In this document: positions 62,612-64,000 of the stretch, in pieces
Position numbering within the stretch: position 1 is the first letter of the stretch
Layout of the letters: the number at the start of each line of letters is the position of its first letter
Assembly (NCBI RefSeq): GCF_009937955.1
Contig: NZ_AP018439.1
Span: forward strand, 1,798,001-1,862,000
Length of the DNA: 64,000 nucleotides
Direction of reading: 5' to 3'
Origin: Undibacterium sp. KW1
GTDB lineage: Bacteria > Pseudomonadota > Gammaproteobacteria > Burkholderiales > Burkholderiaceae_D
Notes under the pieces: model-generated
Database searches by the model: none
Told to the model about the DNA's origin: nothing
The model's input: the letters and a program-made list of their open reading frames with translations, nothing else
Program-made: the position numbers and the translations under genes

Positions 62612-63211
62612 ATGCGCAATGAATCGCACACAGATTTGACCATCCTACGCACCCATTTCAACGCATGGCGCAAGGCCTGCGGCTACAGTCGTGAGACAGC
62701 GGTGCAAACAGTGGTGGAAGCCCATGAGCTGGCAGGCTTGGATGTGGTAACTGGCATCCGTTTTGAACCAAACACCCGTGACGCCTATGAGCGTATGAAG
62801 GTGAATGCAGACCGGGTCTGTCGTTGGCTGGATGACGAGACCAAGGAAAATAACCTGCTGCCGTTCAATTTTCATAAATCCATCCTGCTGGCGCTGCCGC
62901 AAGAATACCGGCTGGCTTGCATCAATGATATGTACCGGCCCTTGGGTATCTGCGTGCAGGCCCTGGAGGTGGAAAATGCAGAGTTGAACGTCAATTATCA
63001 CCTGGTTGATATCGTTAAAGAGACCAGCGAGGCGGTGCAGTCAGTCGCTGAGCTACATAACAACAATGACCAGGCTGCGCTGCTGCGCGCAGACAAAGAG
63101 GTGGCCGAAGCCATCGAATCATTGAGCCGGTTCAAGCGTGTCGTTAATGCCGCTATTGCCCGCACAAAGTCAGTGGCCAAGGTGTTGCATGTGGGTGGAG
63201 GTAGATCATGA
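62612..63211 (+). CDS. YdaT-like / CII-like phage regulatory protein
   Basis: 199 residues from ATG 62612. Start LTILRTHFNAWRKACGYSRETAVQTVVEAHE recalls the prophage YdaT type; it then has CRWLDDETKENNLLPFNFHKSILLALPQEYRL (a toxin/CII-like activator outline) and a long helical end. In Rac-like prophages YdaS/YdaT sit just downstream of the immunity region, as here. Function is inferred from position and similarity. Confidence 0.65.
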   Translation: MRNESHTDLTILRTHFNAWRKACGYSRETAVQTVVEAHELAGLDVVTGIRFEPNTRDAYERMKVNADRVCRWLDDETKENNLLPFNFHKSILLALPQEYRLACINDMYRPLGICVQALEVENAELNVNYHLVDIVKETSEAVQSVAELHNNNDQAALLRADKEVAEAIESLSRFKRVVNAAIARTKSVAKVLHVGGGRS

Positions 63212-63660
63212 CTCCCCTTGAACGAGATTCCAGCGCGTACCAACGTTTGAAAATGTTGATTGATGTAGGTGGTGCCTCTGCATTGCCGATCAAAACAGAC
63301 CCTATGCGGGCGTATCAGATTGAGGTCCTGCTCGATTATGGCTACGTGTCGTGTTGCAACCGCACTGCCACTGTTACGGCTGCTGGTTATGATTATGTTG
63401 CGGTCACTGAGTCGCAGTCGGTTGAAGAGGTTGTGGCGCAAGTGAAGGCGGAGCAGATTAACCGGCCATACTTCTCCGCCCGCCCAACGGTTAGCGCGAG
63501 GCCTTATAGGCCAGGCTCGGAAGACTATAAAAAAGTGCCTTCATTGCATACCGCAAATGTCACGGTAGAAAAGACTGTTAATGAGCATGGCAATCCAGTA
63601 AAAAAAATCAATATCGGTTCAGTCATCCGCAAATTGCCTTCTGGTGAGGTGATCAGTTGA
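63208..63660 (+). CDS. Phage protein of unknown function (150 aa)
   Basis: 150 residues with ATGA overlap at 63208. N-terminal half RLKMLIDVGGASALPIKTDPMRAYQIEVLLDYGYV is a winged-helix-like outline with VTAAGYDYV as wing; the C-terminal half is polar with SARPTVSARPYRPG. Probable DNA-binding role, unproven. Confidence 0.65.
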   Translation: MTPLERDSSAYQRLKMLIDVGGASALPIKTDPMRAYQIEVLLDYGYVSCCNRTATVTAAGYDYVAVTESQSVEEVVAQVKAEQINRPYFSARPTVSARPYRPGSEDYKKVPSLHTANVTVEKTVNEHGNPVKKINIGSVIRKLPSGEVIS

Positions 63661-63881
63661 CTGCTGCTGATGTCAGGATGCGTGTATTGCGCAAGCTCTC
63701 TGTTTGCCGTGGCCAGCGTGCCTATGGCGTATCCCTGCTTGATTGCCTGCCCGATGAGCCGCGTACTGAGAGGCGGCTGCATAACGTCTGTGTGACCTTG
63801 TATCGGGATGGGCTGATTGAGCGGCAAAAGGGGATGTATTGCTTGACTGCTGCGGGCGCACAAGCTTCGGGGATGAAATGA
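63657..63881 (+). CDS. Small winged-helix phage protein (74 aa)
   Basis: 74 residues from TTG 63657 (TTGA overlap with the preceding stop) or 67 from ATG 63678. VLRKLSVCRGQRAYGVSLLDCLPDE, RRLHNVCVTLYRDGLIERQKGMYCLTAAG reads as a compact winged helix. Part of the rightward operon, with ATGA overlap at its end. Confidence 0.65.
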   Translation: MTAADVRMRVLRKLSVCRGQRAYGVSLLDCLPDEPRTERRLHNVCVTLYRDGLIERQKGMYCLTAAGAQASGMK

Positions 63882-64000
63882 GTATTGCTTTGATGACGGC
63901 GGCGTTTAAATCGCCTATTCAATCCACGCACAAGTTTGTATTGCTTGCTCTGTGTGATAACGCAAATGACCAGGGGGAGTGTTATCCGTCTGTGTCTATG
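63878..64000 (+). CDS. Phage replication initiator-type HTH protein, 3'-truncated by window edge
   Basis: 41 residues visible: SIALMTAAFKSPIQSTHKFVLLALCDNANDQGECYPSVSM. The 'K-x-V-L-L-A-L-a-d-x-a-n-d-x-G-x-c-y-P-S' pattern is the HTH_36 start found in phage replication proteins (O-like). It continues beyond the window. Confidence 0.8.
   Translation, partial: MSIALMTAAFKSPIQSTHKFVLLALCDNANDQGECYPSVSM

Larger units (their letters stand above)
43588..64000. mobile_element. Prophage, left part (integrase to start of replication operon)
   Basis: From the tRNA to the window's end: integrase, a long leftward early operon of mostly short overlapping genes, a DGR, a C5 methyltransferase, DUF3310 and DUF2303 phage proteins, a moron block, a lambda-like immunity region with two repressor-like and one Cro-like gene, and a rightward operon ending in a truncated replication-type gene. 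No structural, packaging or lysis genes are seen; these should lie beyond 64000. The gap 43588-43763 holds possible integrase arm sites. Confidence 0.93.

Overview
The window is about 52% GC by eye and reads as a betaproteobacterial chromosome, most likely Burkholderiales/Oxalobacteraceae (an Undibacterium-like genome is my best guess; this is inference from gene content, not a search). About two thirds (1-43.5 kb) is host chromosome. The last third (43.5 kb to the end) is the left part of a prophage integrated at a tRNA-Arg(CCU) gene; its right end is outside the window.

Chromosome. (1) 1-2.25 kb: end of a Nit-family amidase gene and tldD. (2) 2.3-20.3 kb: a large cellulose cluster: bcsQ-like ATPase, bcsD, proline-rich bcsP, second bcsQ, a fused bcsA-bcsB gene (broken by one base), and two tandem bcsC outer-membrane export genes whose last ~430 codons encode identical protein, followed by a small TPR protein. 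Together they would make, regulate (PilZ/c-di-GMP) and export cellulose. (3) 20.6-31.5 kb: aroG, a broken ATP-grasp gene, retropepsin-like protease, yajQ, murB (broken by one base), a membrane-anchored C13 peptidase, M48 peptidase/DUF898 pair, lipocalin-like protein, quinone oxidoreductase and a divergent LysR regulator. (4) 31.6-38.1 kb: flaG-like gene, a HEFGH metalloprotein, then a tight run of aromatic-type PLP decarboxylase, TPR/ATP-grasp ligase, second PLP-fold enzyme and isochorismatase-like hydrolase that looks like an uncharacterised biosynthetic set. (5) 38.1-43.4 kb: DUF4124-like protein, two SDRs, thioesterase-like protein and the ABC-F ATPase Uup.

Prophage. After the tRNA come the integrase and a long leftward early operon (56.86 to 44.78 kb) driven by a CI-type-repressed promoter. 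Inside it is the main discovery: a complete diversity-generating retroelement (DGR) with a DGR-type reverse transcriptase, an Avd-like four-helix protein, a 107-bp template repeat (TR, 49408-49514) and THREE variable repeats at the 3' ends of three different CLec/DUF1566-like genes (50558-50664, 50120-50226, 55243-55349). I count 40 TR/VR substitutions and every one lies at a TR adenine. Each VR is followed by a conserved hairpin over the stop codon; the TR is not. Unusually, the targets sit in the early operon rather than among tail genes, and a PAPS-reductase-like gene separates TR from RT. A moron-like rightward block (57-59.6 kb), a LysR gene, a lambda-like immunity region with operators shared by both early promoters, and the start of the rightward replication operon follow.

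Data quality. Six genes (bcsAB, an ATP-grasp gene, murB, a C5 methyltransferase, a lipoprotein and probably the PAPS-reductase-like gene) are each interrupted by what looks like loss of a single base, mostly in homopolymers. Because murB is normally essential, residual sequencing deletions are more likely than true decay.
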